A DNA stretch of 64,000 nucleotides, taken from a virus. The DNA lies in IMG/VR virus record IMGVR_UViG_3300033153_010326, positions 1-64,000 of that record; one strand, 5' to 3'. A program made the position numbers and the translations under genes. Positions 39,889 through 47,993 of the stretch are shown in pieces; within the stretch, counting starts at the first letter, position 1, and each line of letters starts with the position of its first letter. The notes under the pieces were generated by a model. The model saw nothing but the letters and a program-made list of their open reading frames with translations, did not search any database and was not told where the DNA came from.

Positions 39889-41003
39889 TGTATGTATTAG
39901 GATTATTTGGTATTATGTTTTTAATTTGGTTTTTTGGATTTTATAAATCTTCTGATAATACAGAAGGAAGTATACAAATAACTTCTGTAACAGATGAAGA
40001 AGCGATTAATCATATAAACGCTTCAAAAGATGAAGCGTTAAAAGTAGAAATTAAAGATAGTAAATTTGACCATACTAGAATTATACCCTATGAAGGAGAA
40101 ACTATAAATCAATTTGAATTTAGACCTCAAACATGGGAACAGTTTATAGGTCAAGAAGAAGCTAAAGCTAGAGCCAAAACTATTATAAAGAAAGTGAAGA
40201 AGAATATTAGAGGACATTTAATTTTAAGTGCTATCAAAGGACATGGTAAAACTACCTTCATAGAACTTTTAGCTAAGAGTATGAGAGCTAGATTGATTAA
40301 AAGGATAGGCAAGCAATTAAATGAAGATAGTTTAATTGATATAATAAACGAAATAAACTCTTGTCCTGAAAAAGAGGTAATATTTTTTATAGATGAAATA
40401 GATACTATGGATTGGAAAATTTTAAAGATTTTAAATCCTATTATAGAACAGTTTGAAATTAATGGAAAGAAAATAAAGCCCTTTGTATTTGCAAGTGCAA
40501 CCATTAACAAGCATACTTTAATTAAAAATAATCCCGATACGCTTGACCGAATTCCACATCATATTCAATTTCATAGATACACTGCTAACGATATAAGTAA
40601 AATTATAACTCAATATAAAAATCATTTATATACTGATGAAAATATCCCTAAAGAAGCTATTGAAGTTATTTCTCATTCTTGTAAATTTAATCCTAGAACT
40701 GCTATAGCATTATTAGAAGATTATATTATAGAAAGAAATATGAATATAGTTTTAAAGAATAATAAGATTATAAGGAATGGTTTAAATGATATTGATATAT
40801 CTGTCCTAAAAATATTAAACAACTCTACAAGGGCTATAGGGGCGAATTCTTTGGCTATGCAAGTAGGTCTATCACAAAATCAATACATAAGAGAATTTGA
40901 ACCTTTTTTAGTAGAATTTGGATATATTGCTCGTATTCCGTCAAGAATAATAACACAACTGGGAAGAATAACATTGGAGAAATTAAATGATAAAATTAAC
41001 TAA
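39888..41003 (+). CDS. Membrane-anchored RuvB-like AAA+ ATPase
   Basis: 371 residues from the ATG at 39888 (RBS AAGGAGA). Residues 1-20 (MYVLGLFGIMFLIWFFGFYK) are an N-terminal membrane anchor. The ATPase follows RuvB order: RPQTWEQFIGQEEAK, Walker A AIKGHGKTT, Walker B VIFFIDEIDTMD, sensor 1 VFASATIN, and sensor 2 FNPRTAIALLED. A C-terminal winged helix has the RuvB-like LAMQVGLSQNQYIREFEPFL...RIPSRIITQLGR. RuvB normally drives Holliday junction branch migration and is soluble; anchoring to the membrane is odd. A RuvC-like gene lies at 58954 but no RuvA was seen. Confidence 0.78.
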   Translation: MYVLGLFGIMFLIWFFGFYKSSDNTEGSIQITSVTDEEAINHINASKDEALKVEIKDSKFDHTRIIPYEGETINQFEFRPQTWEQFIGQEEAKARAKTIIKKVKKNIRGHLILSAIKGHGKTTFIELLAKSMRARLIKRIGKQLNEDSLIDIINEINSCPEKEVIFFIDEIDTMDWKILKILNPIIEQFEINGKKIKPFVFASATINKHTLIKNNPDTLDRIPHHIQFHRYTANDISKIITQYKNHLYTDENIPKEAIEVISHSCKFNPRTAIALLEDYIIERNMNIVLKNNKIIRNGLNDIDISVLKILNNSTRAIGANSLAMQVGLSQNQYIREFEPFLVEFGYIARIPSRIITQLGRITLEKLNDKIN

Positions 41004-41517
41004 TAAAGAAAAATATTGGTTAGCAGGATTTATTGATGGTGATGGTTGCATAGCTATAAGATTAGGCTATATATCACATAAAAGAAAAAAATTTAAATTA
41101 TATAAAACCTATAGTTATATTAGACCTTCGGTAGAAATAGGAAATACCGATAAAAATGTTATAAAAGAAATTTCTAAATTATTAAATTCTAAATATAGAA
41201 CTATAAAAAGAAAAAGAGGATATAAAAACTTTTATATTATTACATTATCAATTAAAAGCAGTATAGAATTATTAATCATTATTAAAAATTCATTAAAAAT
41301 AAAAAAACCTCAAACAGAACTATGTTTACATTTATATAAAACTTTTAGTAATCATAAAAGAACAATTCAAGGAAGATTTAGAAAATTAGATAAAAGAACT
41401 ATAAAAAAGAGGTTTTATTTATACAAACAATGTAAACTTTTAAATAAAAGAGGTAAACCAATAATAAATAAAAATCAATTATTAAAAAAATTAAGAAAGG
41501 AAGGGTTAATAAAATGA
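40987..41517 (+). CDS. LAGLIDADG homing endonuclease
   Basis: 176 residues, one motif YWLAGFIDGDGCIAIRL, then the usual strands (VEIGNTDKNVIKEISKLLNS, YIITLSIKSS). Single-motif enzymes act as dimers. It starts inside the last codons of the AAA+ gene, a free-standing insertion. Confidence 0.85.
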   Translation: MIKLTNKEKYWLAGFIDGDGCIAIRLGYISHKRKKFKLYKTYSYIRPSVEIGNTDKNVIKEISKLLNSKYRTIKRKRGYKNFYIITLSIKSSIELLIIIKNSLKIKKPQTELCLHLYKTFSNHKRTIQGRFRKLDKRTIKKRFYLYKQCKLLNKRGKPIINKNQLLKKLRKEGLIK

Positions 41518-41903
41518 AGAAACAAAAAATAATCAAAACTTATTTTCCAACTTGTCCTAAAAATTTAAGAAAATATTTTAAAATTTCTTGGATAGATAAA
41601 TCAATAACAGAATTAGAAGATATTTATAAAACAAACAATCGTAAGTTGAATAAACATTGTAAAACTGCTTTACTCTATTATATTCACTATAATTATAAAG
41701 AAATAGAACAATTTGCAATAGAAAGTTATACTTCTCCACTTTTATATTTGGCTTTTAATAAATGTTTAAACCTGCTTGAAAATATAGAATTGTATAGTTA
41801 TTTATTACTTACAGCACTTTTAATTCTCAAAAAAACAGAAACTAGCAAAAAATTTCCAGAATTGAAACTATATTGCGAAAGGAAATTAAATGATAGTATA
41901 TAA
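41514..41903 (+). CDS. Unknown helical protein
   Basis: 129 residues, helical, with a hydrophobic stretch ELYSYLLLTALLILKK. Overlaps neighbours at both ends. Not recognised. Confidence 0.6.
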   Translation: MKKQKIIKTYFPTCPKNLRKYFKISWIDKSITELEDIYKTNNRKLNKHCKTALLYYIHYNYKEIEQFAIESYTSPLLYLAFNKCLNLLENIELYSYLLLTALLILKKTETSKKFPELKLYCERKLNDSI

Positions 41904-42282
41904 ATGGGTACATAAAAAAGGCGATAAATATTATAGCTTAATGAATTTCGGCTTTACTAAACTATCGGAAGAATTTAAAACAAATCAACCTCCTTACGAA
42001 CTTGGAAAGAGTTATAATAATATTCATAAAGAATATAAAAGTTTAATGCTACAATTTAGAAATAAAAAAGGATATATACCACAATATATTAAAAAAGGTT
42101 TTTATTTGTGGATAAATAAAAATACTAAGCCTAATAAAAAACAATTAGATAGAATGAAAATATTAGGAGGAGAGATTAATGCAGTATTAGAATGTTATAT
42201 TTCTATAAATGATATACTTTCTTATGAAAGAGGAAATAACTGTATAAGAGTAAGCAAAATGAAAATAATAAGGGAAATATGA
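41890..42282 (+). CDS. Small phage protein, unknown
   Basis: 130 residues: YKWVHKKGDKYYSLMNFGFT, GFYLWINKNTKPNKKQ, INAVLECYISINDILSYERG, ISKMKII-type ending. The order (aromatic strands, GFYLW helix cap, then ECYI strand) is familiar from small phage proteins with GFHxW motifs. Function unknown. Confidence 0.6.
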   Translation: MIVYKWVHKKGDKYYSLMNFGFTKLSEEFKTNQPPYELGKSYNNIHKEYKSLMLQFRNKKGYIPQYIKKGFYLWINKNTKPNKKQLDRMKILGGEINAVLECYISINDILSYERGNNCIRVSKMKIIREI

Positions 42283-42324
42283 TAAACATAATCCACAGTT
42301 TAGAGTATTAAAAGAGGAATTATT

Positions 42325-43152
42325 ATGATACAGAAATATAAAGAATGGTTAGAAACTATACAAAGACTATCTCCTAATACTATTCAATCGTATTTAGGTA
42401 GAGTTGGGATTTTATCTAAGTATATAAACTTAAATGAATTAAATGAGGAAAATATTAATCAATTTTTGATTAGTTATACTAAAAATAAATCTAAAAGTAC
42501 TTTCAATGGTTACATTAATACTATAGCTTCTTTACTAAAATTTCTAAAAAAAGATATTAAATTAAATCAACAAGTAATTATTAAAGAACATACTCCTAAC
42601 TACATTACTGAAAAAGAATTTTTAGAAAGGTTAATACCAGTTGTGGAATATTATTGCGAAAGTAATGCTTTACAAATGAAAAGTTTATTATATTTTATGT
42701 TCTATACAGGGGCTAGATTATCCGATATAAACTATCTTTTAAGACAAGACATTGACTTTAAAAATAAATATGTAACCTTTAGAAGTGGAAAAGGAGATAA
42801 GGATAGAGATGTTCCTTTATTAGATTGTGTTATAGAATTATTACAAAAATATTTTAATGTAGAAATAGAAGAAATCAATGCTTTTAATGTTAAAGCAAAC
42901 ACTTTAAGAAAAAGGTTAATTAGTATTAGAGAAATATTGGGAGATTTAAAATTTACTGCCCATACCTTAAGACATTCTTATGCTATGTGGTATCTTAACG
43001 AATTTAGGGGTAATATTAGAAACTTACAATTAAATATGGGGCATAATGATATTAAAACTACTATGAAATATTTAAACATAAAAAATAAAGATAGGATAGA
43101 GGGTTTTAAAACTAAAGAAAAAGAATGGAAGAAAAGAACAAAAAGAAGATAA
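42325..43152 (+). CDS. Tyrosine recombinase/integrase
   Basis: 275 residues. N-terminal SAM-like core-binding domain (SPNTIQSYLGRVGILSKY), catalytic domain with Arg in FYTGARLSDINYL, HTLRHSYAMWYL (HxxR), MGHNDIKTTMKY (His and nucleophile Tyr). Lys lies in FRSGKGDKDR. Complete active site. Could integrate the phage, or resolve or invert DNA. No obvious att repeat was found next to it. Confidence 0.9.
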   Translation: MIQKYKEWLETIQRLSPNTIQSYLGRVGILSKYINLNELNEENINQFLISYTKNKSKSTFNGYINTIASLLKFLKKDIKLNQQVIIKEHTPNYITEKEFLERLIPVVEYYCESNALQMKSLLYFMFYTGARLSDINYLLRQDIDFKNKYVTFRSGKGDKDRDVPLLDCVIELLQKYFNVEIEEINAFNVKANTLRKRLISIREILGDLKFTAHTLRHSYAMWYLNEFRGNIRNLQLNMGHNDIKTTMKYLNIKNKDRIEGFKTKEKEWKKRTKRR

Positions 43153-43154
43153 AA

Positions 43155-43487
43155 ATGAAAAAATATGATGTATATTGTCCTTTTTGTCAAAATCTTTTAA
43201 AAAATTGTGAAAATTATGTTAAATGTAATAATTGTAAAACTAAAATTAAAATAATTTATACTATAATCCCTTGTAAAAATTGTAATAAACAAAAATTTAT
43301 AAGTTATATTCAAAAAAACGATAAAGCAACTTATTGTAATAATTGTGGACATATGATAAAACAATCTAAATTAGTTGCTCAAAATATTTTAGAAGAAAGA
43401 TTAAAATTTAAAACTACTATACCTAAAGATTATTGGACAGATATACAAATAGACTTATATAAAATAGGAAAAGGAGAAAAAATATGA
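43155..43487 (+). CDS. Double zinc-ribbon protein
   Basis: 110 residues from the ATG at 43155. Four CxxC pairs: CPFCQNLL, CNNCKTKI, CKNCNKQK, CNNCGHMI, i.e. two ribbons, followed by a helical tail. Lies right after the integrase and might be its partner, but this is only adjacency. Confidence 0.62.
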   Translation: MKKYDVYCPFCQNLLKNCENYVKCNNCKTKIKIIYTIIPCKNCNKQKFISYIQKNDKATYCNNCGHMIKQSKLVAQNILEERLKFKTTIPKDYWTDIQIDLYKIGKGEKI

Positions 43488-43759
43488 TATATACTAAACA
43501 ATCTATATGGACAACTTGTGATGGAAGAAGAATACCTTATGATAAATTAGAAGATACTCATTTAGCAAATATAATAGATTTTATAGAAAAAAGTAAATGT
43601 CCGACATTTGAAATTTTAACAATATTAAAAAACATTGCTAAAGAAAGAGGGTTAAAAAAAGAATTTTTAGAAAGGTCTCAAATTCCTTATAAAAATAAAT
43701 ATAATAAATGGGAAATATATAACTTTAAAAATCATACTTTCCAAAAAATAGAAAAATAA
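43484..43759 (+). CDS. Small conserved-type phage protein
   Basis: 91 residues with IWTTCDGRRIPYDKLEDTHL and NIIDFIEKS, the WTTxDGxxIPxxxMxxxHLxNxI theme seen in many phages. Function unknown. Confidence 0.65.
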   Translation: MIYTKQSIWTTCDGRRIPYDKLEDTHLANIIDFIEKSKCPTFEILTILKNIAKERGLKKEFLERSQIPYKNKYNKWEIYNFKNHTFQKIEK

Positions 43760-43773
43760 AAAAGGAATAAAAT

Positions 43774-43923
43774 ATGAAAGAAAGAATGAAGCTATTAAAA
43801 AAATTAGATAAACTCCGGAAACAATTAGATATTGTTGTTAATGGAGACCAATATTGTAATGAATATAAATTAGAAGAAAGAATAAAAGAATTAGAAAATA
43901 GATTAAAAATAAAAAATATTTAA
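43774..43923 (+). CDS. 49-residue coiled-coil protein
   Basis: MKERMKLLKKLDKLRKQLDI and later EERIKELENRLKIK form a coiled coil. AAGGAA RBS. The following 313 bases hold only AT-rich sequence, a terminator and a promoter. Confidence 0.6.
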   Translation: MKERMKLLKKLDKLRKQLDIVVNGDQYCNEYKLEERIKELENRLKIKNI

Positions 43924-44109
43924 CTCCTTTAATATAAAGAAGTTATATAAAATCTAATATAAACTCCTATTATAAATATATATAGTAATCAATAATTAAG
44001 ATTAATTAAGACTAATATATCTTTTTATTATTTATATAACTATATAAATAGAACTTACTTAATTGCTCAATAAGAATATATTATTGATAAAAGAAGGTGC
44101 ATATATCGG

Positions 44110-44152
44110 CTACCTTTTGATTTTCTTAACAAATTAATAAGAAAAAAGGTAG
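44110..44152 (+). terminator. Terminator of the 36-44 kb unit
   Basis: CTACCTTTT-GATT-TTCTTA pairs with TAAGAA-AAAAGGTAG, a stem of about 15 bp with an internal bulge. Lies between the last early gene and the next promoter. Confidence 0.65.
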
Positions 44153-44171
44153 TTATATTGTACCATTTTAC

Positions 44172-44201
44172 TTGCACTTGAACTAGATTGTATGGTATAC
44201 T
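44172..44201 (+). promoter_or_regulatory. Rightward promoter of the replication region
   Basis: TTGCAC, 18 bases, TATACT inside TACTTGCACTTGAA...ATGGTATACT. Same core as the two leftward promoters, now pointing right. Confidence 0.8.
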
Positions 44202-44236
44202 TATAGTGAGTAAATTTATTGAAAGGAAAATTTATA

Positions 44237-44392
44237 ATGGTGCATTTAAAAAAAGTAGGGAAATTATTTCAATTAAGTTTTTTTAGAGGAGGAACGGAAT
44301 TAGTTTACGATATGAATTGGAAAGAGATGGTAGTATTATTTTGTTTAGTTTCTTCAATAATGTGTAAATTTGTAAAGTCAAAGAAAAAATAA
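44237..44392 (+). CDS. 51-residue membrane-associated protein
   Basis: MVHLKKVGKLFQLSFFRGGT, then a hydrophobic helix (MVVLFCLVSSIMCKFV) and basic tail. GAAAGGA RBS. First gene of the operon; unknown. Confidence 0.6.
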   Translation: MVHLKKVGKLFQLSFFRGGTELVYDMNWKEMVVLFCLVSSIMCKFVKSKKK

Positions 44393-44458
44393 GAAGTATG
44401 GGCGTTGACTGTGTCGATAGCTCCTCTGCTTCTTAACTAATAAAAATAAGGAAATAAT

Positions 44459-44671
44459 ATGGGAGCATTAATAACAATTACAAAGGTTGAACTAAAAAAT
44501 GATAAAGCTAAAGTTACTTTTGAATATAATAATGATTTAAAAGATACTATTTGTAATTACTATGGAGTTAAGAGAGCTACTAAGGCTAAGATTAGAGATT
44601 TCTTCCTTCAAGCGGTGATGGAGGGAGTTATGAAACACAAGAGAAGGGGATTAGGTAGAGATAATGAATAA
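44459..44671 (+). CDS. Small protein, unknown
   Basis: 70 residues: beta start (MGALITITKVELKNDKAKVT), then a basic helix (KRATKAKIRDFFLQAVMEGV). Could bind nucleic acid. Unknown. Confidence 0.6.
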   Translation: MGALITITKVELKNDKAKVTFEYNNDLKDTICNYYGVKRATKAKIRDFFLQAVMEGVMKHKRRGLGRDNE

Positions 44672-44918
44672 GAAAATAAGGGAGATATTAAAAGGATATA
44701 AATTAGGAGAACATGACAGAAGAAGCGGTTTACGCTTTGAACTTTATGATACTGACCAAGCTCTTTTCGTCATAGAACAAGAGATTAAGAGATGTATGGG
44801 GGAAGATATACCAAGTGTGTATGATATAAAAACAGGCAAAAAGCACATTGAGCAATATAATGAAGGATATAGTCATAGAGCCAAAAACTTTTGGGAGGCG
44901 TGGAGAGGAAAGAAATGA
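44664..44918 (+). CDS. Small protein, unknown
   Basis: 84 residues, MNKKIREILKGYKLGEHDRR, mixed charge, ending FWEAWRGKK. Overlaps both neighbours. Unknown. Confidence 0.6.
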   Translation: MNKKIREILKGYKLGEHDRRSGLRFELYDTDQALFVIEQEIKRCMGEDIPSVYDIKTGKKHIEQYNEGYSHRAKNFWEAWRGKK

Positions 44919-45151
44919 AATATATAATTATATTAATAATGATGATGGCTTTTATATTTCCTATGAAAGAAGTTAAACCTTCTTCTAATATTGAAACTAT
45001 TGTAGATAAAATGGAACAATGGCAAAGAGATAATTTAGAAAAGAAAGCGGAAAGATTAGATAGGATTAGGCAAATTATTAATATAAGAGATAGAGTAGAA
45101 GGTAAAATAAAGAAACCTAAAAAGCCCAAGAAGCCTAAAAAGGAGAAATAA
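44915..45151 (+). CDS. Exported or membrane-anchored basic protein
   Basis: 78 residues from the ATG at 44915. MKYIIILIMMMAFIFPMKEV is a signal sequence or anchor, followed by an amphipathic helix and a repeated KKPKKPKKPK tail. A lysine/proline tail can bind teichoic acids, lipids or nucleic acid. Function unknown. Confidence 0.6.
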   Translation: MKYIIILIMMMAFIFPMKEVKPSSNIETIVDKMEQWQRDNLEKKAERLDRIRQIINIRDRVEGKIKKPKKPKKPKKEK

Positions 45152-45152
45152 A

Positions 45153-45215
45153 GTGAAAGTTATTAATTTGATAAAAAATAATGAAAAAATAAATTTATGG
45201 GAATTTAGCAGGTAA
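45153..45215 (+). CDS. 20-residue GTG-started peptide (doubtful)
   Basis: AAAAGGAGAAATAAA precedes GTG at 45153: VKVINLIKNNEKINLWEFSR. The RBS argues for translation, the length against certainty. Confidence 0.35.
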   Translation: MKVINLIKNNEKINLWEFSR

Positions 45216-45216
45216 T

Positions 45217-45324
45217 ATGAAAGTAATATTAATTGTGGGAGATAAAATTGAGGAATATAAAAAGAAAGTAGGATTTTGGACAGAAACTCATTATAGAAAA
45301 ATAGATTATAAGAGGAAGAAATGA
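45217..45324 (+). CDS. 35-residue peptide, unknown
   Basis: MKVILIVGDKIEEYKKKVGF, basic C-terminus. RBS is poor (AGCAGG). Ends by overlap with the next ATG. Confidence 0.45.
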   Translation: MKVILIVGDKIEEYKKKVGFWTETHYRKIDYKRKK

Positions 45325-45563
45325 AAGATAAAGATATAAAATTATTCTCAAAAGCGATACATAACGCAAAAAAAGTTATACAAGATATAGAAACAGAAAG
45401 ACAAAAAGCACATGAAAAATTAAATAAATCAATACATACTATAAAACAAGTTCGTAATTCTCATGATAAAAAAATGAAAAAATTAACAGAAGAAGTTAAA
45501 GAAATATTAGATGAAGTTTATGAATTGTTTGAAGATTTGTATGAAGAAAAAACAGGAGAATAA
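45321..45563 (+). CDS. Coiled-coil protein
   Basis: 80 residues, heptads throughout (KVIQDIETERQKAHEKLNKS; LTEEVKEILDEVYELFEDLY). AGAGGAAG RBS. Unknown. Confidence 0.62.
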   Translation: MKDKDIKLFSKAIHNAKKVIQDIETERQKAHEKLNKSIHTIKQVRNSHDKKMKKLTEEVKEILDEVYELFEDLYEEKTGE

Positions 45564-45564
45564 A

Positions 45565-45810
45565 ATGGATAATGATTTTGTTTTAATTAGACTTGAAAGA
45601 TTAGCAAAAAAAATATCAACTTTAGAGGGAACTCTTTTAACTACATCTAATATGTTAGAAGATAAGGATAACAAAGATTCTGTTTATTATGCAAAAGAAA
45701 ATATAGAAGGAGTTGCAGAATTTTTAAATGATATAAGAAATGACGTAGATTTATTGTGCGAACAAATTAATAAAAAAGAAACAGGATTAGATTTGGAAAA
45801 TCCATTTTAA
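45565..45810 (+). CDS. Coiled-coil/helical protein
   Basis: 81 residues from the ATG at 45565 (CAGGAGAATAAA RBS). RLERLAKKISTLEGTLLTTS and FLNDIRNDVDLLCEQINKKE are helices. Likely interacts with the preceding coiled-coil product. Unknown function. Confidence 0.62.
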   Translation: MDNDFVLIRLERLAKKISTLEGTLLTTSNMLEDKDNKDSVYYAKENIEGVAEFLNDIRNDVDLLCEQINKKETGLDLENPF

Positions 45811-45825
45811 AGGAGAAAACTAAAT

Positions 45826-46194
45826 ATGCCTTATATCTCAGCGAAAAATGATAGAAGAAAGAAATTAAGACATGGAGAACCTGCTTTAAATGCAGGAGAG
45901 TTAAATTATCAAATTTTCTATTATATTAAACATTATGATTGGAGAAAACATCACCAAATTGATTATACAATGATACAAACTATACATAAATTTGTTAATA
46001 AATTTTTAGGAAAAAATCCTAATTACCAGAGGTGGAATGATATGACAGGTTGTTTGATAAGATGTTATAAAGAAATTAAAAGAAGGTTGAATATAAATGT
46101 TAAGGAGATATTGATAGAGATTATGGAAGATTATGATAATGAAATTGCAAGATACGAAGATACTAAAATTATTTCTAATTCGGATGTAGAGTAG
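45826..46194 (+). CDS. DUF6899-like phage protein
   Basis: 122 residues beginning MPYISAKNDRRKKL, with NAGELNYQIFYYIKHY, a Tyr/Asn core and an ARYEDTKIISNSDVE end. The MPYI...GELNY...YExxK...DV signature is a widespread phage family; no function known to me. Confidence 0.65.
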   Translation: MPYISAKNDRRKKLRHGEPALNAGELNYQIFYYIKHYDWRKHHQIDYTMIQTIHKFVNKFLGKNPNYQRWNDMTGCLIRCYKEIKRRLNINVKEILIEIMEDYDNEIARYEDTKIISNSDVE

Positions 46195-46202
46195 GAGATA
46201 AT

Positions 46203-46466
46203 ATGAAACTATTAGCTACTAAAAAAATGAAACAATTATTAAGAAAAGGAAAATATTTAGCAAAAAAAGATAAACTTAAAGTAACTAGTCCAGATTATAT
46301 GTATATGCTTATAAATGATACTCTTAAAAACGGATGGCATTATAATGTGGATTTATCTTATTCTGGAATACATGTATATGCTTTTAAACCTCCTTTGGAT
46401 TTTAGGGCTAGACCAGCAGATTATTATTTAGCAAGTAAATTTAAAAAACGAAAAGGAGGTGGTTAA
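46203..46466 (+). CDS. Small basic protein, unknown
   Basis: 87 residues, basic N-terminus (MKLLATKKMKQLLRKGKYLA), then GWHYNVDLSYSGIHVYAF and a KFKKRKGGG end. Unknown. Confidence 0.6.
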   Translation: MKLLATKKMKQLLRKGKYLAKKDKLKVTSPDYMYMLINDTLKNGWHYNVDLSYSGIHVYAFKPPLDFRARPADYYLASKFKKRKGGG

Positions 46467-46467
46467 T

Positions 46468-46524
46468 ATGATAGGTAAGATAATTAGAATCTTAAAATTC
46501 AAATTATTCTATACCTATCTTTGA
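46468..46524 (+). CDS. 18-codon leader peptide with hairpin, coupled to the next gene
   Basis: AAAAGGAGGTGG precedes ATG 46468: MIGKIIRILKFKLFYTYL, stop TGA overlapping the TTG start of the deoxyribosyltransferase gene (TTGA). The cistron contains GATAGGTA (46470-46477) and TACCTATC (46512-46519) as a stem with further internal pairing, which would mask the TTG start until ribosomes translate the leader. Confidence 0.55.
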   Translation: MIGKIIRILKFKLFYTYL

Positions 46525-47144
46525 AGCTAGCAGGAGCGATTGAGTTTGATACCAAAGATGGTGGTCAAACTTGGAGGAATAGTATAACTATTCCTTTAGA
46601 TGAAATGGGAATTTATGTTGGAGACCCTGTAAAGACTGAACCTGTTGCTACTGGTATGGATGTTATGGAAGCTCAAAATAAATTTAATGGGTGGATTCAA
46701 TCAGGTAATTATGATATATTTGAAAAGATGTTTACAAGAATTGTTCAAAAAGATATTAGATTAGTTAATAGAGCAGATTTTTTGATTGTTCATTTATTTC
46801 CTGATATACCTACTACTGGAACTATTCACGAAATGGCTTTAGCGTGGATGCAAAAGAAACCTATATATTTAATATGGAAAGATGCTAAGAGCAAATTATC
46901 AAAGTGGGCATTATATTTAGTTATTTCTTCAGGAGGGCGATTATTTGATAGTGAAAATAAACTTACAGAGTTTATAAGGGTAAAATATAATCTTAAAAAT
47001 CAAAGTTTTAGAGTTCAATTTATTCAAATTATAAAAGCCATAAGTAGACTTATAGAGGAAAATTTATATAATTTAAAAACGAATAGTAATGGTAATCAAG
47101 AAAAAATTAAACAGGACTTAGAAAAGAAAGAGGAGAAGAAATAA
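46521..47144 (+). CDS. Nucleoside 2-deoxyribosyltransferase-like protein
   Basis: 207 residues from TTG 46521. KLAGAIEFDTKDGGQTWRN is the Rossmann-like first strand and nucleotide-binding start. DIRLVNRADFLIVHLFPD and TTGTIHEMALAWMQKKPIYL carry the acidic residue and GTxxE motif of the family. These enzymes exchange or hydrolyse the base of deoxynucleosides or nucleotides. The C-terminal ~60 residues add a charged helix. No own RBS; translation depends on the leader peptide. Confidence 0.7.
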   Translation: MKLAGAIEFDTKDGGQTWRNSITIPLDEMGIYVGDPVKTEPVATGMDVMEAQNKFNGWIQSGNYDIFEKMFTRIVQKDIRLVNRADFLIVHLFPDIPTTGTIHEMALAWMQKKPIYLIWKDAKSKLSKWALYLVISSGGRLFDSENKLTEFIRVKYNLKNQSFRVQFIQIIKAISRLIEENLYNLKTNSNGNQEKIKQDLEKKEEKK

Positions 47145-47860
47145 TGAGGCGATTTAAAGGAGGAGCTACCAGAAATAATGATGAAAATAAAAATGATTAT
47201 GATGGTTTTTTATCTTCCATGGTATTAAACAAATATGACCAATTTTTAGAAAGAGAAAATCAAATTGCATGGGCTTCTGGTTTGTTTGAAGGAGAGGGTT
47301 GTGTTTTTAAAGCTACTACAAAAAACAAACATGCTCGTTTAGAAATTAAATTAACAGATGAAGATGTATTACAAAGATTTTTAAAAATTGTTGGATATGG
47401 AAAAATATATGGGTCTTATTGGGCTAAAAAAAGTACAAAACCTTATTGGTCATGGCAATGCAACAAAGACCAAGAAACTATAGAAGTATTAAAATTACTT
47501 TATCCTTATTTAGGAACAAGAAGAAAAAATAGAGTAAAAGAAATTTGTTCTATAGAAAGACTTGCTGAAATAAATGCAATGCCTCCTTTAGTTATAAAAG
47601 CTTTTGGTGATTATATGACTAAACATAGAAAACAAGCAGATGGAAAGTTAAGACCAAGTGATAATTGGAAAAAAGGCATACCTCAAGAAGCTTATTTCCA
47701 ATCAGCATGGAGACATTTTTTAGATGTATATTTGCATCATAAAGGATATAATGATAAAACTACAGAAAATCTAGAAGATTCTCTTTGTGCATTGATTTTT
47801 AATATAATGGGATATTTGCATGAATTATTGAAAAATAAATTATTGAAGGATAAAAAATAA
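47144..47860 (+). CDS. MazZ/DUF5664-type dNTP pyrophosphohydrolase interrupted by a LAGLIDADG domain
   Basis: 238 residues. Residues 1-36 (FKGGATRNNDENKNDYDGFL) and 147-238 (MPPLVIKAFGDYMTKHRKQA, SDNWKKGIPQ, SAWRHFLDVYLHHKG, LCALIFNIMGYLHELL) fit the GATR...NWxKGIP...RH family, which includes phage dATP/dGTP diphosphohydrolases. Between them sits a LAGLIDADG module (IAWASGLFEGEGCVFKAT, RKNRVKEICSIERL). The host motif FLSSMVLNKYDQFL recurs as MPPLVIKAFGDYM after it, as if the insertion duplicated the target. No intein splice residues are evident. Confidence 0.75.
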   Translation: MRRFKGGATRNNDENKNDYDGFLSSMVLNKYDQFLERENQIAWASGLFEGEGCVFKATTKNKHARLEIKLTDEDVLQRFLKIVGYGKIYGSYWAKKSTKPYWSWQCNKDQETIEVLKLLYPYLGTRRKNRVKEICSIERLAEINAMPPLVIKAFGDYMTKHRKQADGKLRPSDNWKKGIPQEAYFQSAWRHFLDVYLHHKGYNDKTTENLEDSLCALIFNIMGYLHELLKNKLLKDKK

Positions 47861-47861
47861 A

Positions 47862-47981
47862 ATGATAAATCTATCTTATGAAAAACAAATAAATATGCTT
47901 GTTAAAGATGTTGTAAAATGGATGAGATTAACATTTGTTATGTTTGTAGTAGGTTTATTTTTAGGAGTAATATTATTTTAA
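47862..47981 (+). CDS. 39-residue membrane protein
   Basis: MINLSYEKQINMLVKDVVKW then one membrane helix (LTFVMFVVGLFLGVILF) at the very C-terminus: tail-anchored. Unknown. Confidence 0.58.
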   Translation: MINLSYEKQINMLVKDVVKWMRLTFVMFVVGLFLGVILF

Positions 47982-47993
47982 TAGGAGGAAGAG

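Noticed and set aside
42325-43152. Proof that the phage is a prophage or temperate
   Set aside because: The integrase is convincing, but I found no att core, repressor or host flanking genes in the window.
46468-46524. T4 gene 60-type ribosome bypass
   Set aside because: A hairpin and short frame exist, but a TTGA overlap explains the restart, and no matching take-off and landing codons were found.
47144-47860. 2-aminoadenine (Z) genome pathway
   Set aside because: A MazZ-type hydrolase alone is not enough; no PurZ-like gene is seen here, and the polymerase is family B rather than the DpoZ type.
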